Assembly (NCBI GenBank): GCA_021029095.1 | Contig: JAJOHG010000002.1 | Location: forward strand, 1,302,001 to 1,366,000 | DNA length: 64,000 nt | Source of the DNA: Phellopilus nigrolimitatus | Taxonomy: Eukaryota > Basidiomycota > Agaricomycetes > Hymenochaetales > Hymenochaetaceae | Direction: 5' to 3' | In this document: piece by piece, positions 34,988 to 47,367 of the stretch | Layout of the letters: every line of letters starts with the position of its first letter | Numbering within the stretch: the first letter of the stretch is position 1 | Notes under the pieces: model-generated | What the model saw: only the letters and a program-made list of their open reading frames with translations | Databases searched by the model: none | Told to the model about the DNA's origin: nothing | Position numbers and translations under genes: made by a program

Positions 34988-37900
34988 TCATGGTGGCGCG
35001 GTATCTCTGCGCAACCCGAAGCTAACGAACCGTCGCAAGTCCGAAAATACTTCTCTTTTCTGGTTCAACTCGCCAGCTCTCGAAGATGTATCCGAGCCGG
35101 TCGACGGTCCACTCAGTGGAGGAGACGCAAGCGCACTTAATATACCTTCGGATGTGCTAGAACCAGAATTGGCCCCTGCCAGAAGTGACGGGAGGTGGAC
35201 TCGACTCCCCGCAGGGCTAGTAAGGTTCACGATCTGTTGCGAGGACTGCGGGTCCATGTCCAATGTCGAAAGGAAGGATGCGCCTTCGAGCTCAGGTTTC
35301 GTGCTTGTGATAGTGACGAAGGAATCCAACAGATCATTTTGCTCCGCACGTGGTGTTCCTTTAAGGTCTAAAACCTATTGAAAACGCTTCAGTGAAATGT
35401 AGATAGAAATAGCTGTTGTGCACAAACCTTCTGGAAGTTTGAAAAAGATGAATCACCAACGAGAAGCGTATAATTCAAGATGAAACTTTCCGGAGGGTCC
35501 TATATTTAGAATATAAGTATAGCCAAAAACATCACACAGAGCGAGTCACGAACCGCTGGAGGGATGATGACCTTCAGCAGAGTTTCGAGTCGTGTCGTGC
35601 TTTTTGTAACGCTTCGGTTGAAACTAAGGAATTCGGCATCAACAAAAATGCATCCGGTCATTATTTAGCCAAACCCCCTTACGCAGTCGTTGTCGGAGAT
35701 TCACCTGGTAGCTTCAGCAGGCATGTTCTGATTTCTTGAAGATCCAAAAGCAGCTATAGCCTTGTGAGATCCTTATAGCTATTGTCGCATAGTTGGACAC
35801 CCTACCTGCTCAGCCCCGATTTCTCTCAATGGACGATTTCTCACTAGAGCATTCGTAAAACGAGCAAGAACCAGCCTAAAGAGAAAAACCGCCAATGAGA
35901 AAAGCGCAGTACTTCAGTCACGACACCACTCACGCAGCAGCTTTATCGTAGAAATTGCGAAGATACTTTTTTTGCTCGACCAGTGGGTTGATAGTGTCCA
36001 CGACTTGGCCGATTGCTTTGGTTAGGTCTGCTACATATTGTGACGGTCCGCTGACATTATCAATAGAGGCCCATGAAGTTTTTGACATCATATCGAGCGA
36101 AGGCCCGATTGCTGTCTCTAGTTCTCGTAATTGGACCAAAATTGCCGAAGATACGACGCTACATACAAGCTGAGCAAGCAGATCGTCCTTGGCAGTCATG
36201 TTTCTTACCTGATAAACAAATCTCGTTCTGCCTGAAATGAGACCTCATCTTTGAATTCGTTCGCGATTTTATCGGTTATTCTTTCCTCAAGCTAAAAAAA
36301 AACATGTTCGACGCTAACAACTTTTCCGCAAAATAGAAAACGAACCTCTGAAGCCGTTACTTGACAATATTCCGCAGTGTTGACCAGAAGGCAAGCATTC
36401 TTGAGTTCATGTATATCATACCGAGTATCGGAAGAAGAACGTCGGGACTGAGTGGCTGGTCTGGTTTTGTAATATAAATAATCAATTCTGTATAATTGCA
36501 AAGCACAAAACAAAAGGGGAAATACCCACCTTTTCAAGCTTGGAAAAAGAACTTCCTCTAGAGAAGTTTCAACAAATTAGCATGATGTTATAGGAAGATT
36601 CCAACATATATATCGTACCAGAGTAAATCTTTAACCACTTCTTTTGCAAGTTAGCCAAGTCAAGCAGAGGCTTTCCCGCGAAAAGCTTGGAGCATTGTTC
36701 CAAGATTTGACCGTAGAAATAGAACAGCTCTGTCGATGACGGTAAAACAATAGAAGGCGTTGTTGATGCCTCGCTGCTCGAGGATGGGACTGCATCTAAC
36801 GATGTTCGCGTCTTCCTGCCCCGATACGGAGCGAGCATGTCCGACAACACCCTATCGAGTCAAATATATTACTTTCTAGTGATAGCGTATAGGCGATTAT
36901 AATACTGCTTACTTGTTCTGTGCATCAATAAATATTCCCATGTGAGGCTCGAACGCGGATGCCAGGGATTTCACAGGTCGCGAATTACTTGATGTTAGCT
37001 CTAACAGTCCAGATAACTAGGCCAATTTGACTATCGACTAAATTACCAGGAAGAGCCAGAACTAGAAAACAGCAACTTACAGGTATCGAATATTTTTTAC
37101 TGATGAAAGCTTCAAAATCAAGTGCTTGTTGCAATGACTGTAGCAACGTAGCCACAGTTAGAGAGCTCCCCGCTTTTTCGAGTAGCTTAGACAGATCTTC
37201 TCTGACATGGTCCCATTAGATTCGCTTGACTAAAATACTCGAAAGATGAAAATAGTCACCGAGTGAATTTAGTAAACTTGGCACTCATGTGTTGCCCGAC
37301 CTTCCATTCCGGGGGAAAGACACGCGCTCGTTCGTTATCGTGCGTCTGCAGCATTCTTCTGAAGAATGCAAATCGTCTCGCAAGATTGTCTAATTGCCCA
37401 GCTTCATCTGAGGTGCGGAAAATGCGTCGATATTCCTTGAGCTCGATGGCGCAGTACCGTTCAATAAGGTGCGAACGGAAGTCATCCCCAATTACGTCGA
37501 CTACGAGACAAGCATTTGTCATGAGCGATGGCTTGATCGGGTTTGCAGGATCTGAGAGGAAGCTAATGATGATTAGGTATGGTAAGGTCAAAGAATATAA
37601 ACTTCCGCACATACAATGCATCAAATTCGTGATCAAGTTTTGTCCGTAGTTCGCCTTGCAGCGTTTGGATGCGCGCCCATATGAGAGCAACTTGAGGTAC
37701 AGACAAGTAGGACTTGAATGGTGCAGACAGCTCTTTAACAGCCTGATTGGTGTCATTATTAATGGAACAGACATTGTACGCATTGAAATCACTTACCGCT
37801 AGTGTCTGTGAGGTTTCCGCATATTTCTGATCCTTAATCAGCTCATCTAATTGACTCAGAGCATTTGCTAGTTGGAAAAAGGAAAATGAGTCGTGAAAGA

Positions 37901-38530
37901 GGCTAGATTGAACTGCTCGTCGACATACCAAGCATCTGAAACCTCTTCAATGATGTCATACTCGATGTCAGATTCTTCTTCGCAAGATCCAGCAGTTGAA
38001 TGTCCTTCGTTATATCACGCACAACGGCCTCCGATTCCGTCGCCTGCTCTCGTATACGAGACATTTGGCCCATAAGATCCTGAGCACAGTTAACATGAAT
38101 TTTGGTCAGACGAGAATTATAGTAAAGAACAAAGACGATCCGTACATACGGAGATCATCTCCTGAATGAGCTGCATCTTCTGAGGATCTTGGTCTCTCTG
38201 CAGCTCCTTTCGAAGGGCATCTATCTCTGTTTGAAGTGCCTCGGCGTCCTGCGCTAATCGAAGCTGGATCGTTTCCAGTTGATTTAAGGATGCTTCTACA
38301 CCATCCATTTTCTTTGAGTGAATTTCTCGTGCAATTTTTCGTCACTGACCATTAGGGAAAAGCTCGTTCAACGTGCCAACCGGGCTGAACGAAGAAGACA
38401 GGGTGTCTAGGGCGGTCACATCGCCCGGTGCGCCCTGAACGTTTAAAATTCGCTCAATTGACGAAATCACCTCATGTGAGAGATTAATGGAGTTTGTCGA
38501 GGCAGAAGACGATGCGAAATCTGAGGTCAT
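34988..38530 (-). CDS. VPS53: GARP tethering complex subunit VPS53
   Basis: This subunit of the Golgi-associated retrograde protein complex tethers endosome-derived vesicles at the trans-Golgi. The first exon ends in GTLNELFPN, a family hallmark. A coiled coil follows (LNQLETIQLRLAQDAEALQT), then VRDITKDIQLLDLAKKNLTS, ALSQLDELIKDQKYAE, YLSVPQVALIWARIQTLQGE, and the central NACLVVDVIGDDFRSHLIER with FPPEWKVGQHM. The C-terminal third is split by many short introns and ends with a Ser-rich tail (stop at 34988). Start 38530 (MTSDFASSSAS) fits the family better than the longer ATG at 38575. Roughly 15 or more introns are present and not all were placed. Confidence 0.85.
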
Positions 38531-39714
38531 GAGGCGTATATGGAGAATCGGCTTGAGTGCGAGCCTACAATGCACGTCACGGTAGACTCGACGCGTCTTA
38601 CCGACCGGGGTCTCGTAGTATTAGTAATAGAACAAGGACACCGGAACGTCAAATGGATAATAATGTTATCTTTATTTACCTCTGCGAGCGAATAGTGTGA
38701 TAATACCAGGAGATCTCTTAGACTATTACAAGTGCCTGACCTGAGAGATGTGATAAGATATTAAGAATAGGCTAGGATTAGTTGTATGATAGTAAATTGT
38801 TTTTGGGGGGTGGGAAGGAACGAAGAGTGCAAAATGAGAAGTGTGGGAGGACAATATATGCAGGTCTTCTTTATCAGTCAAACACACACGAGGAGAAGTA
38901 CCCAGTTATTACTGTGGACTCGTCAGACTGATTCCGTGAACCTGATCTGGTTTGCGCTTCATGCCCCGAATCATACATTCGACGAAGCCGTAATAGCATG
39001 TAGTTGCATAGAGTGCTATGCAATGCCCCTTGCATACTATAGTCTCCGTTTTAGGTCAGTGGTTTGGAGTTGGCAGATCAAGCAGATATCTAGATACATA
39101 CGCTATGAAAAAGTAACACAGAGCAGGCTGTATGCACATTAATAATCGGAGTTCAGATAGAAACACAAGAACTCACCGATGCTTTCTTCAGTACAATGAA
39201 ATTTGTAGCACTCAGGACTATGATAAGGGAGGCGTTAGGCTGAATGCCATTCGTTCCTTTCCCAGAGCTTCCACACTCACCTACTACACAAACGTAGAAA
39301 GAGGCACCTGTATAATCGCGAAAAATAATTGTCCAATAAATAAGAAAGGGAGGAAAGGCGAAAAAGAAAGAAACGTGCCGTCCTTGTATAATCTAGAAAC
39401 AAGGGTTGACCTGATGTTATCCAATCGTTGTGCTGTTACCGAATTTTAAATGATCAGTCGTGCAGGGAGGTTATCAAGTAAGTATTTTTACGCGGAAGAA
39501 AAGCCCTCGCTATAAGAAGGATAAGCATGACTGCGCAGGGCGGTGAGTGATTATGATCAAAAGATACAAGAGGTATCGCACTGACATGTTTCAAAAAACA
39601 TAAAGTTTCCGGGAAAGGAAAGGAGCGTGGAGATGGGGGAGAAGAAGTGGCAGAGGCAAATGAAGCGAGACGGTCTCCCCGGTGCCGACCATGTCGTTCT
39701 TGCCGACGAGGGGC
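38531..39714. other. intergenic, no gene seen
   Basis: About 1.2 kb lies between the VPS53 start and the protease stop. It contains only short ORFs of biased composition (for example near 38786-39142), which I take as chance. Confidence 0.45.
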
Positions 39715-41412
39715 CTAGGCGACGGTGGTGGGAGAGAGATCGGCGTTGGGGAAGTGCTCCTTGATGCGGGGCCAGAGCCAAAACATCGGGGTGACGTAGG
39801 TCACGTCCGACGTCTCCGTCTTGCCAGCTCCTCCCGTAAGAAGCCCTCCGATGCGGCCTCGGCCATCGACGACGATGGACCCCGAGTCGCCACGGGCCGA
39901 GAACACGCCCGAGTTCTTGTCGTAGTTATAGATCGCCCACTCCCTGGACTCCTCCCCGGTGTCATCGTCGCGCACGAGCGAGAAGAGTCCCGTGGCGCGT
40001 CCGATGGTGACGCCCGTAGCGTTGCCGCTCTTGATTACGATGAGGCAAGGCTCGTTGTCGTGGTCGAGCATGTCGGGGCGGCGCATGAGCTCCTGACTGA
40101 TCATGCCGCGGAGCGGAAGGAGACGATCGGAGGGGTACTTGAAGGTGGTCGGCCCGTCGTCGCGGGGGTACATCTTCAAGGTAAACTCGTCGGGGGGGAT
40201 CGCCGTGCCTGGGAGTAATCGTTAGACTAGGCAGCCTGAAGCGAGATAAATCAAGAACAAATCGAAACTCACCGAGGTCCAGAACGTTGCCCTTGAAGGC
40301 CTTCGCGAACTTTGGCCCGTCGATCTCGAACGCGCCCCAGTCTTCCGTGAAGCCTTCAGTACCGACGTTGAAGGCGACGGCAGGGAAGAGCGGATGTGGC
40401 CGATAACGCGCTGCCTGGGCGCGCCCCAGTCCTTCTTGACCTGCGCGAAGAACTGCTCGAGCGTCTCGATCGCCTCGTTCACGGCCTTGAGCTGGGCTCT
40501 AGTCAGCTCCAACTCCTTCTTAGCCTCCGCAACCTCCTCCTCGTCGTCATCGTCGCCATCAACGCCACCAGCCAATCTCTTCTCCAACCTCTCAATCCCC
40601 TCCTTGTGCTGCTTGAGCATGATGGCATGGCGACCGATGCGCAGCTTGATGCTGTCGAGGAGCTTGTCGAAAGCGCGAGTGCCGAGAAGTCGAACGTATT
40701 TGCGAGGAGCGCTGGCGTTGTTCGCGAGGACGTAGGAGTCGTTGGTGGTGGCGTCCGTCTTAAAGAGGACATGGTGACAAGTGAGACCGAGGACCTTGTT
40801 GCTCGTGCCGCCCTCGGCGAAGTACAGGCCCATGGTGCCCTGGGCGTCCGGCCTGTCAACCGTAGCGATAGAGAGACTGAGAGTGGGAGTGAGGGGACTG
40901 CGAACGTCTACGGTGTCGTTGACCTTGGAGACGTGACGAAGGAGCTCTGGACCGGCTGATCGCATATAGAGTGACTCGCGATATTCTACCTCGACGTCCT
41001 CGATGCCGAAGGACTTGAGGATCTCCAGGATCTCCGCGCCAGAGCTGAAGGCTGGTGCGCCCTCGAGCGAACCGGGGCGAACGCCGATCCATAGGACCAC
41101 GGGCCCGACAATCGCCGCGTCAGATTCTCCGTCGGTGATGAAACGAGCGACGTCAATCGACGTCCACGAAATCCGCTGTACGTTCAGCAGGTCCCGAACC
41201 TGGGGACCTAGGTCCTCCCAGACGTCGTTGAGTCGGTGATTGAATACTCCACGAATTTGCTTGAGCTTGCGGTACGCCTCGGGCCCTTTAGGCTTGACCC
41301 AGGGCGTCGTCAACAGTCCGGTACGGTAGACAAGCTTCGGCGGAGACGGAGAGATGCCAGAATAATAGAACATACCCTCGTCCTTGGAGACGAAGTGGGG
41401 AGGGGGAGTCAT
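39715..41412 (-). CDS. Chymotrypsin-fold protease-like protein, basidiomycete-specific
   Basis: Catalytic landmarks of the S1-like fold are visible: GLTCHHVLF (histidine) and, in the last exon, SARGDSGSIVVDGRGRIGGL (serine in GDSGS). The Asp of the triad is not identified with confidence. The N-terminal part is a conserved region (YRTGLLTTPWVKPKGPEAYR, WTSIDVARFI) that I associate with a repeated basidiomycete family. Between the His and Ser regions sits a charged coiled coil with an Asp/Glu run (DGDDDDEEE, then EAKKELELTRAQLKAVNEAI). The final intron (about 40209-40272) is clear. The frame slips by one base at 40390/40391, between VIGHI and LFPAVAFNVGTEGF; no intron fits. The start at 41412 (MTPPPHF) leaves 148 bases to the divergent permease; an upstream first exon is possible. 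There is no signal peptide, so action inside the cell is likely. Confidence 0.65.
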
Positions 41413-41560
41413 GGGAGGAAACACTTGAACGGGAGTCGTCACTGAGGCTGAGGTTAGAGAAGTCGCTCTCCGTGGGCGAGGCTAGCGTGGCGGCAGAGGC
41501 CTGCGCGCATTGCTGTGCAAAGGCAAGACAAGAATTGCAAGTCTCACCCCACGAGAAAAT

Positions 41561-43311
41561 ATGGCCCACAATCTCGTTCACGGCTCTAGAGTGGCTTCAG
41601 ACTGCTCTGGTGAAGCGATACAGTTATCGCCAAAATTCGCACATCCTGTTCAACCCAATAATCCCACGAATGATCTCAGAAGGCCGATCCAGGAAGTAGA
41701 AGAAGATGTTGCTGCTAGTATTTCAGTGTCTCAAAGCCCACCTGAAGATGCTGTGTCGGATTCTAGACCAACGCGTCGTTACCAGGCTCTTATCCTAATC
41801 TGTGGCTTTCTTATGATCTTTCAGATCATTGGTATCAATTCTGTTTACGGTGTTTTTCAGGTCAGCCGATTTAAAAAGAAATAAAAGCTGAACTTAGACT
41901 TTAGCTTGTCCAGGAATTTTATACGTCTTCGGAGACGACTATCGAAGATGCTCAAGGACAAGATGCGCTTGTCTCACTTGTGGGTACCCTGGGGTACGGG
42001 TTAACCTGGGGTGGAGGCATTCTAGTCAATCCACTAATCGTCAGAGTTAAAAATCTCAAGTTGATCACTTTGTCTGGGACACTCATCGCAAGCCTCGGGA
42101 TATTTCTGGCCAGTTTTAGTACAAGGGTATGCATCAGGATTCAATGCATCTAGCCACAACTAACATTATCTATTTGACTACGATCGTTTAGCTCTGGCAT
42201 CTTTTCCTCACTCAGGCAATTTTGTATGGGATAGGAGCGACCCTGCTTTATTTTCCTATCATGTCCCTCGCCCCACGCTTCTTCGACCAGCACCGCGGGT
42301 TCGCCATGGGCTTCATCCTCTCAGGCAACGGAGCCGGCGGGCTAGTGCTTGCGCCTGTCGTGCACACATTACTCCACCGCTTCGGGGTGCGTTGGACTCT
42401 GCGCATTCTGGGATTATGGACCCTTGTCATGATGATTCCCGTAGCATGCGTGGCAAGACAACCTCCGGGTTTCGAGGCGCGGAGGCGCGGAGGACCAGGT
42501 ACCACCAGAATCAATGTGAATCTCGTAAGGAGAGGGACGTTTCTGGCCCAGGTAAGCTCATCCCCTACTAATACTTTTTATTAACTTGAAGACGAGCGTC
42601 GCCCTTTCTTAAATGTATACACAGGCGGTGGGTTGTTTCCTGCAAGCAGCGGGGAACATTGTGCCTCTGTTTTATCTCACTACGTTCTCGACATCTGTCC
42701 TCGAGTACTCGAGCTCAACGGGCTCATTACTGCTGGCGCTGAACAATGCAGTAAATAGCAGTCGCGCGGATTGTGATGGGCATCCTCGCAGACCGCGTTG
42801 GACGGCAGAACACGCTGGTCATCAGCGTAAGTAATATGTCGAACGGGGCAGTACATGTCTTTGTCTGACGCTCAGCCTTCAGGTTCTCCTCTCTTCCCTA
42901 TCTGTGCTGGCACTTTGGTACGATGCTTCGCGGGCACGCTTCATCGCCTTTGTCGTCCTCTACGGCGTCCTCGCCGGCGGTTACAATGCGCTGCTCCCTA
43001 CGACCATCACCGAGGTCTACGGTGTGCAGAACTACGACGCCGTGAACGGGTCTATTTACTTCCTCCGAGGACTCGGGGCAATCGTCGGCCCTCCAATTGC
43101 CGGCGTAATCTTGGGGAGCCACAGGCGGGGGACCATTGTTTCCGACGCAGACTTGGCAGGCAGCGCAGGATTCGGACTCGGAGTTCTGAAGAAGAGGTAT
43201 AACGACTTGGTGATATACGACGGCGTGCTGTTGGTCGGCGCGAGCGTATGTGTTGCGTACGTGCGGTGGTGTGATGCCAAAGAGAAGGGAAGGTGGAGGT
43301 GGAAAGCATGA
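41561..43311 (+). CDS. Monocarboxylate-permease-like MFS transporter (MCT/MCH family)
   Basis: This is a predicted 12-helix plasma membrane transporter similar to fungal MCH/MCT proteins, which carry monocarboxylates, riboflavin or unknown solutes. The N-terminal cytosolic tail is followed by YQALILICGFLMIFQIIGIN. The family motif region follows, with LVSLVGTLGYGLTWGGGILV. Mid-protein landmarks are APRFFDQHRGFAMGFILSGN and GAGGLVLAPVVHTLL; the C-terminal half has ILADRVGRQNTLVIS and YNALLPTTITEVYG. Introns are near 41862-41905, 42125-42190, 42553-42625 and 42829-42884. The reading frame needs one base removed near 42760 (between NNAVNS and VARIVMG) because no intron can fit there. Without that, the C-terminal five helices would be lost. 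The stop faces FCY2, with 72 bases between. Confidence 0.82.
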
Positions 43312-43383
43312 TTGCATAGTGTTTACACACAACAATCCAAGCGGTGATAAAATAACAAGTTTCTAGCGATACAACTCGAATTT

Positions 43384-45460
43384 TTATCGGCCGGCCAGAC
43401 GTATCTCTAACCAGCGCAGGGGCGCATACGATACTGCAGCAAACGCAGCCGCGAGCTCGAAACCAAGGTCACCGCCAAACTCTCCGATTTTTGCGCCTAT
43501 TGGTCCGACGTACCAGACCTCGGCCATTCCGACTACGGCTCCTGCAACGCCACAACAGCCGGCGAAAATACCAGGCGATGCCAAGAGGAAGTCTTGTAAA
43601 TGAGCGTAAGATCAGCACATACACAAATATATCAAGTTTATGTACGAACCTGCGGAAGTCGTCGTACTCCTCCAGATTATACCCACCCAGAGGCACCGCC
43701 TTTTCTGCGGAAGAAGAAGTGCTCTTCTGCGACGATTACAATGAAGAACGCGGTCCAGTAAGAAAGAATTGATAGAAAGTTGGACCTGGAAAACACCGAC
43801 CCAGCAGCGCGTAAGTGCTTCATCTCCGAGACGGTACAAATGATTAGACGAACAAAATTTCAGAAAAATGTTCGCGACCAGCAACACCCGCGACGGTGTA
43901 AATCACAAATGCGAGGAACGTCCAGAAAAACCGCGGTACAAGTGCGAAGGGCCGACCAAGTGCTTGAATAGACAATCCAGCGGAGTAGGTATTCGGAATG
44001 TTGTTCGCACTATCCAAATATTACGTCAATGTTTCACATTTAAAAGAATGAGAACCTACATGACCGAAAGCGCTAACAGCGTCAATATAAATTTTCCTCC
44101 GCCTTTCCACGGTGACAAAACTTGATTCAACAAACCACCAGCTCCGCCGCTAGTGAATGCATCGGTGTATGCTGGGTCTGTAATTGTCATCAAGGCCGCG
44201 CCAAGTATTTCGACGAAGGTAATTGGAACGAAAAGACCGAAGAAAGTAAGCAAGAACACTTTGATCGGCGGTGTTGACACGGGTAATCTGCAGTTATAGT
44301 CTGCTGCGATAGGTGCCCACTACAAAGTTTTTTCAAAAGCGGACGATCAGGTTTGAATTCCAAGTGGAAAAATAAGCAAGAACGAAATGCTCACCCCCGA
44401 GACAGATCCAAAAACAATTCCGCCGAAGCTCAATACATCGCCAGCAAGGTTTCGGCCAGTGTCTTCTTTCGCTTTTTGGGCGTTAATGTCGAACCCGGCT
44501 TGCCCACCGAGACCCCATAGCATCAGCATGATAATCGTGACAAGCATCCAAGCGTAACGCTCATAGACGTGCACCAGATTATAGCCGACGAAACAGGGGA
44601 TGAGGCTACAGACGGCAACGATGATGACACCGACAACGAGAGGGAGTGTGCCTGGATTGATAGATGCGAGAGTCTGCCCGCCCAGGATGACGGCCGTCGT
44701 CGAGAAACCCAGCCTGTAGCAAAGTATCAAGGTTCGGCGCAGGCCGGTGCGAAATATCAACTCTCACTTACTGCGTTAGAATGTTAAGTATCGAGTAGAT
44801 CGTGCCCCCGAGATATCCCGAGCTATAGCGCGTGATGATCATGGTACGAAGGCCAGTTTGTGGACCAAGAGTTGCTATAAAGGCGGTACAAGCTGATCCA
44901 AGAGCTACGAAGCAAAAAATGGTTGCAATTGCATGGCTATCGTGTGCGAATTAGTATCAGGATAACTTGTGTAAATATGGTTCTTACGGGAGAGTTAACG
45001 TGTAAATCTCCTGAGCAAGAGTACCGATCGGTATAGTCGTCAGTACGGTGTTAACGGACCTATGTCAAACACATGCTATGAAATCATCCGTTGAGAAGAG
45101 ACCGGCTGTATAGCTCACCACCACATAAGAAGGCTTGACAGATGGATACAAGCAAGACATAAGCAAAACATATGTGCCCAACGATGACAAGACCACTTAC
45201 TTATTCCACGTGTTCTTCGAGTCTCTCTGATCCTCCGGCACACGCTCAACACCCCGCGCCTCCACTCCGCTCGCAAACAGCTTCGAAAGGACAGGCCCTA
45301 GAAAACCGTATTTCGTGACATAGTACGTATCTGGTGCCTCCTCCTTGACGTTGTCCCGGTCGACGGGGTGTACGACCTGCCCCTGCTCAACATCGTCGCC
45401 GTTCAGGGATTTCTCCTTCTCGACGTCCGACGACGAGTGGGAGTAGGCTTGAGAAGCCAT
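43384..45460 (-). CDS. FCY2: Purine-cytosine permease (FCY2-like, NCS1 family)
   Basis: This proton symporter takes up cytosine, adenine, guanine or hypoxanthine at the plasma membrane. The cytosolic N-terminus (MASQAYSHSSSDVEKEKS) leads to VEARGVERVPEDQR, typical of the family. Core landmarks are WWSVNTVLTTIPIGTLAQ, YSSGYLGGTIYSILNILTQ, the segment TAVILGGQTLASINPGTL, WAPIAADYNCRLP, and NNIPNTYSAGLSIQALGRP. The C-terminal signature YNLEEYDDFRRLPLGIA is followed by VVGMAEVWYVGPIGAKIGE. The frame must shift by one base twice (about 43685 and 43573) inside this conserved C-terminal block, with no possible introns. Around eight ordinary introns are present. If the two shifts are real mutations, the gene is a pseudogene lacking its last helices. 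Confidence 0.85.
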
Positions 45461-47367
45461 GGGAGGTAGGAGAAGACGACAGACTAGGTTTGGGTTAGAG
45501 CCAAGCACGAAACCTTTTCGACCGGTAAACGTTCAGGACCGACCCTCCACAGCCCTCCACATGGTTAATCTGATGCTATTTTTACCTTCGATAACGAAAG
45601 AAGTATCAATTGCAGGGCTGGTGGACGCGATTTGGAATTAAATATCAAGGGGCAGCCAGATTTGGATCTTACGTTCAGCGCCTAAGCACAAAGAGCGCTG
45701 TTGTGGTGAAGATATCGGAGAGTTGTGTAACGAGACACGCACGCGGTACCGGCTGGCACCGGCGATCTCATTTTCTGCATTCGGAATCTAAGGGGTCCAG
45801 GTTAGTCCACGATCGGCGCCCGAACCACCCGCCTCGCCGTCGCTCTATGGAGTCCTGGAATGGCACCAATACCTACAGACATGCATCGTTGATGCATTTA
45901 TTGCTTGCCAATTTATTCACTCTATCACGCCCAGCACTTTCGTCAATACGTAAGATTGATACTCCCATCGCCTATTTCTATATTTTCGATGGCTGGATAC
46001 AAAGACTGCTTAAGTTTTCAAGTCACTACAATTCTAGCTGTCAGTAAAGCATGCATTCCTCATTCCGAACCTTGAATGTTGCGTGCTGCTGCTTGCTTCC
46101 CTTATTGAAATCATTTTGCGTTTAAACTCATGAATGCCGTTATTGACGACGCCAGCGATTCACTTGTCAAGGCCGTGATAAGGGGGAAAGGGTGGGAACA
46201 TAATATCTAGAAGATACGCTCGTGGAACAATACTCTCGTGGAATAACGCATTATTTACTGCCTAATCCCTTGGTGTTTCAAACCCTTTTCAATCTGTAGG
46301 TCAGCATCCTGAAGATTTATCCATTGCATGTATCGCAGTTTGTTCACAGATTCAAACGTTCCAGGACTACATTACATATATCTTGCGGGCGGCGACTTCA
46401 AGCTTGCTCAGCCTTTCATTCCCCCCGTCATGCCACACAAGATGTTTCAGATGCATCAACTGGATCGAGTACCAGACATTTGACAAAACTCCATGCGACT
46501 CGCTTGGCTTCCGCACCGATTGTCATGAGATTTTGAATGGTATGACAGGTGTCTCTCCGAGTCGGCGGAATAGTTTAGTGATATATCTTATCTCGACAAT
46601 AAAAGGTAACCAGAAGAAATAGACGTACTGCGAAGGGACGTCCTCTTTACTCATTTTGATTTAAACGACTATGGGCTTACGTGGATGATGACTCGCTCAT
46701 CTGAAACCTGCTCTCATCTAGACACAAGCCCCTTTCCTTCTTGGCTTCGACGACAGTTATCTTTCGAGATATATTCGATCTCCACGTTCAGTGAGACAAC
46801 GCCAGTTCCTTGTTTGTAGTCACTACCTACATCTTGTACCGTACATATGAAATCAGTTCCTTCTGTGCAAGAAGTATTTAAAATGCGTGCTGAGGCTTCC
46901 AGGCTTCTGCACAGTGACTGATGGGCGCGGTTCCGCAATGCTCGCTACAGATCGTTAGAAAGAAAAAAGGATCGTTTTAGAATTATAGCTGCACCGCTGT
47001 CTGTCTATAAAATCCCAGGCGAAACGTGCCTTGGATATATAGCGAGAGCTTTTAGGGATAAGTCTCTAATCCACCTGCGCATTAATCTGTCTCAGCTTAC
47101 GGGCTCAGATAATTTGGAAATGACGTTCTTTCCGAGTGTACATTTCTGCGATTTAATCTAGACTAATCATATCTAACTCAGCTTGGTTCTTTCCTTGAGA
47201 TTTACTTAATTGAATTTGTCTCTTTTCATTCCCACTTTTGAAGCATAAACTGACTAAGAGAATAACTTTGTGAGCTTGGATTGTGGATTGATTTAAGGGT
47301 TCCATGATCTACACGGCCAATAAGCGCCACTCGATTGGCATCCGTTTATGGAAGTGACTGAGTGGCC
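45461..47367. other. gene-free intergenic region
   Basis: About 1.9 kb lies between divergent starts (FCY2 on minus, mitochondrial protein on plus). It has only weak ORFs (45610-46047, 46714-46938) without recognisable domains. A regulatory region for the permease or an unannotated non-coding RNA is possible, but nothing specific supports either. Confidence 0.45.

Noticed and set aside
40222..40395. Continuation of the protease ORF to a stop at 40222
   Set aside because: The continuation (SPSTSVLKASRK...) lacks the family sequence; the shifted frame gives FNVGTEGF and the conserved GNVLDLG leading to the next intron.
45610..46047. Plus-strand ORF of about 145 codons
   Set aside because: Arg/Ser/His-rich mixed composition with no domain and no promoter context.
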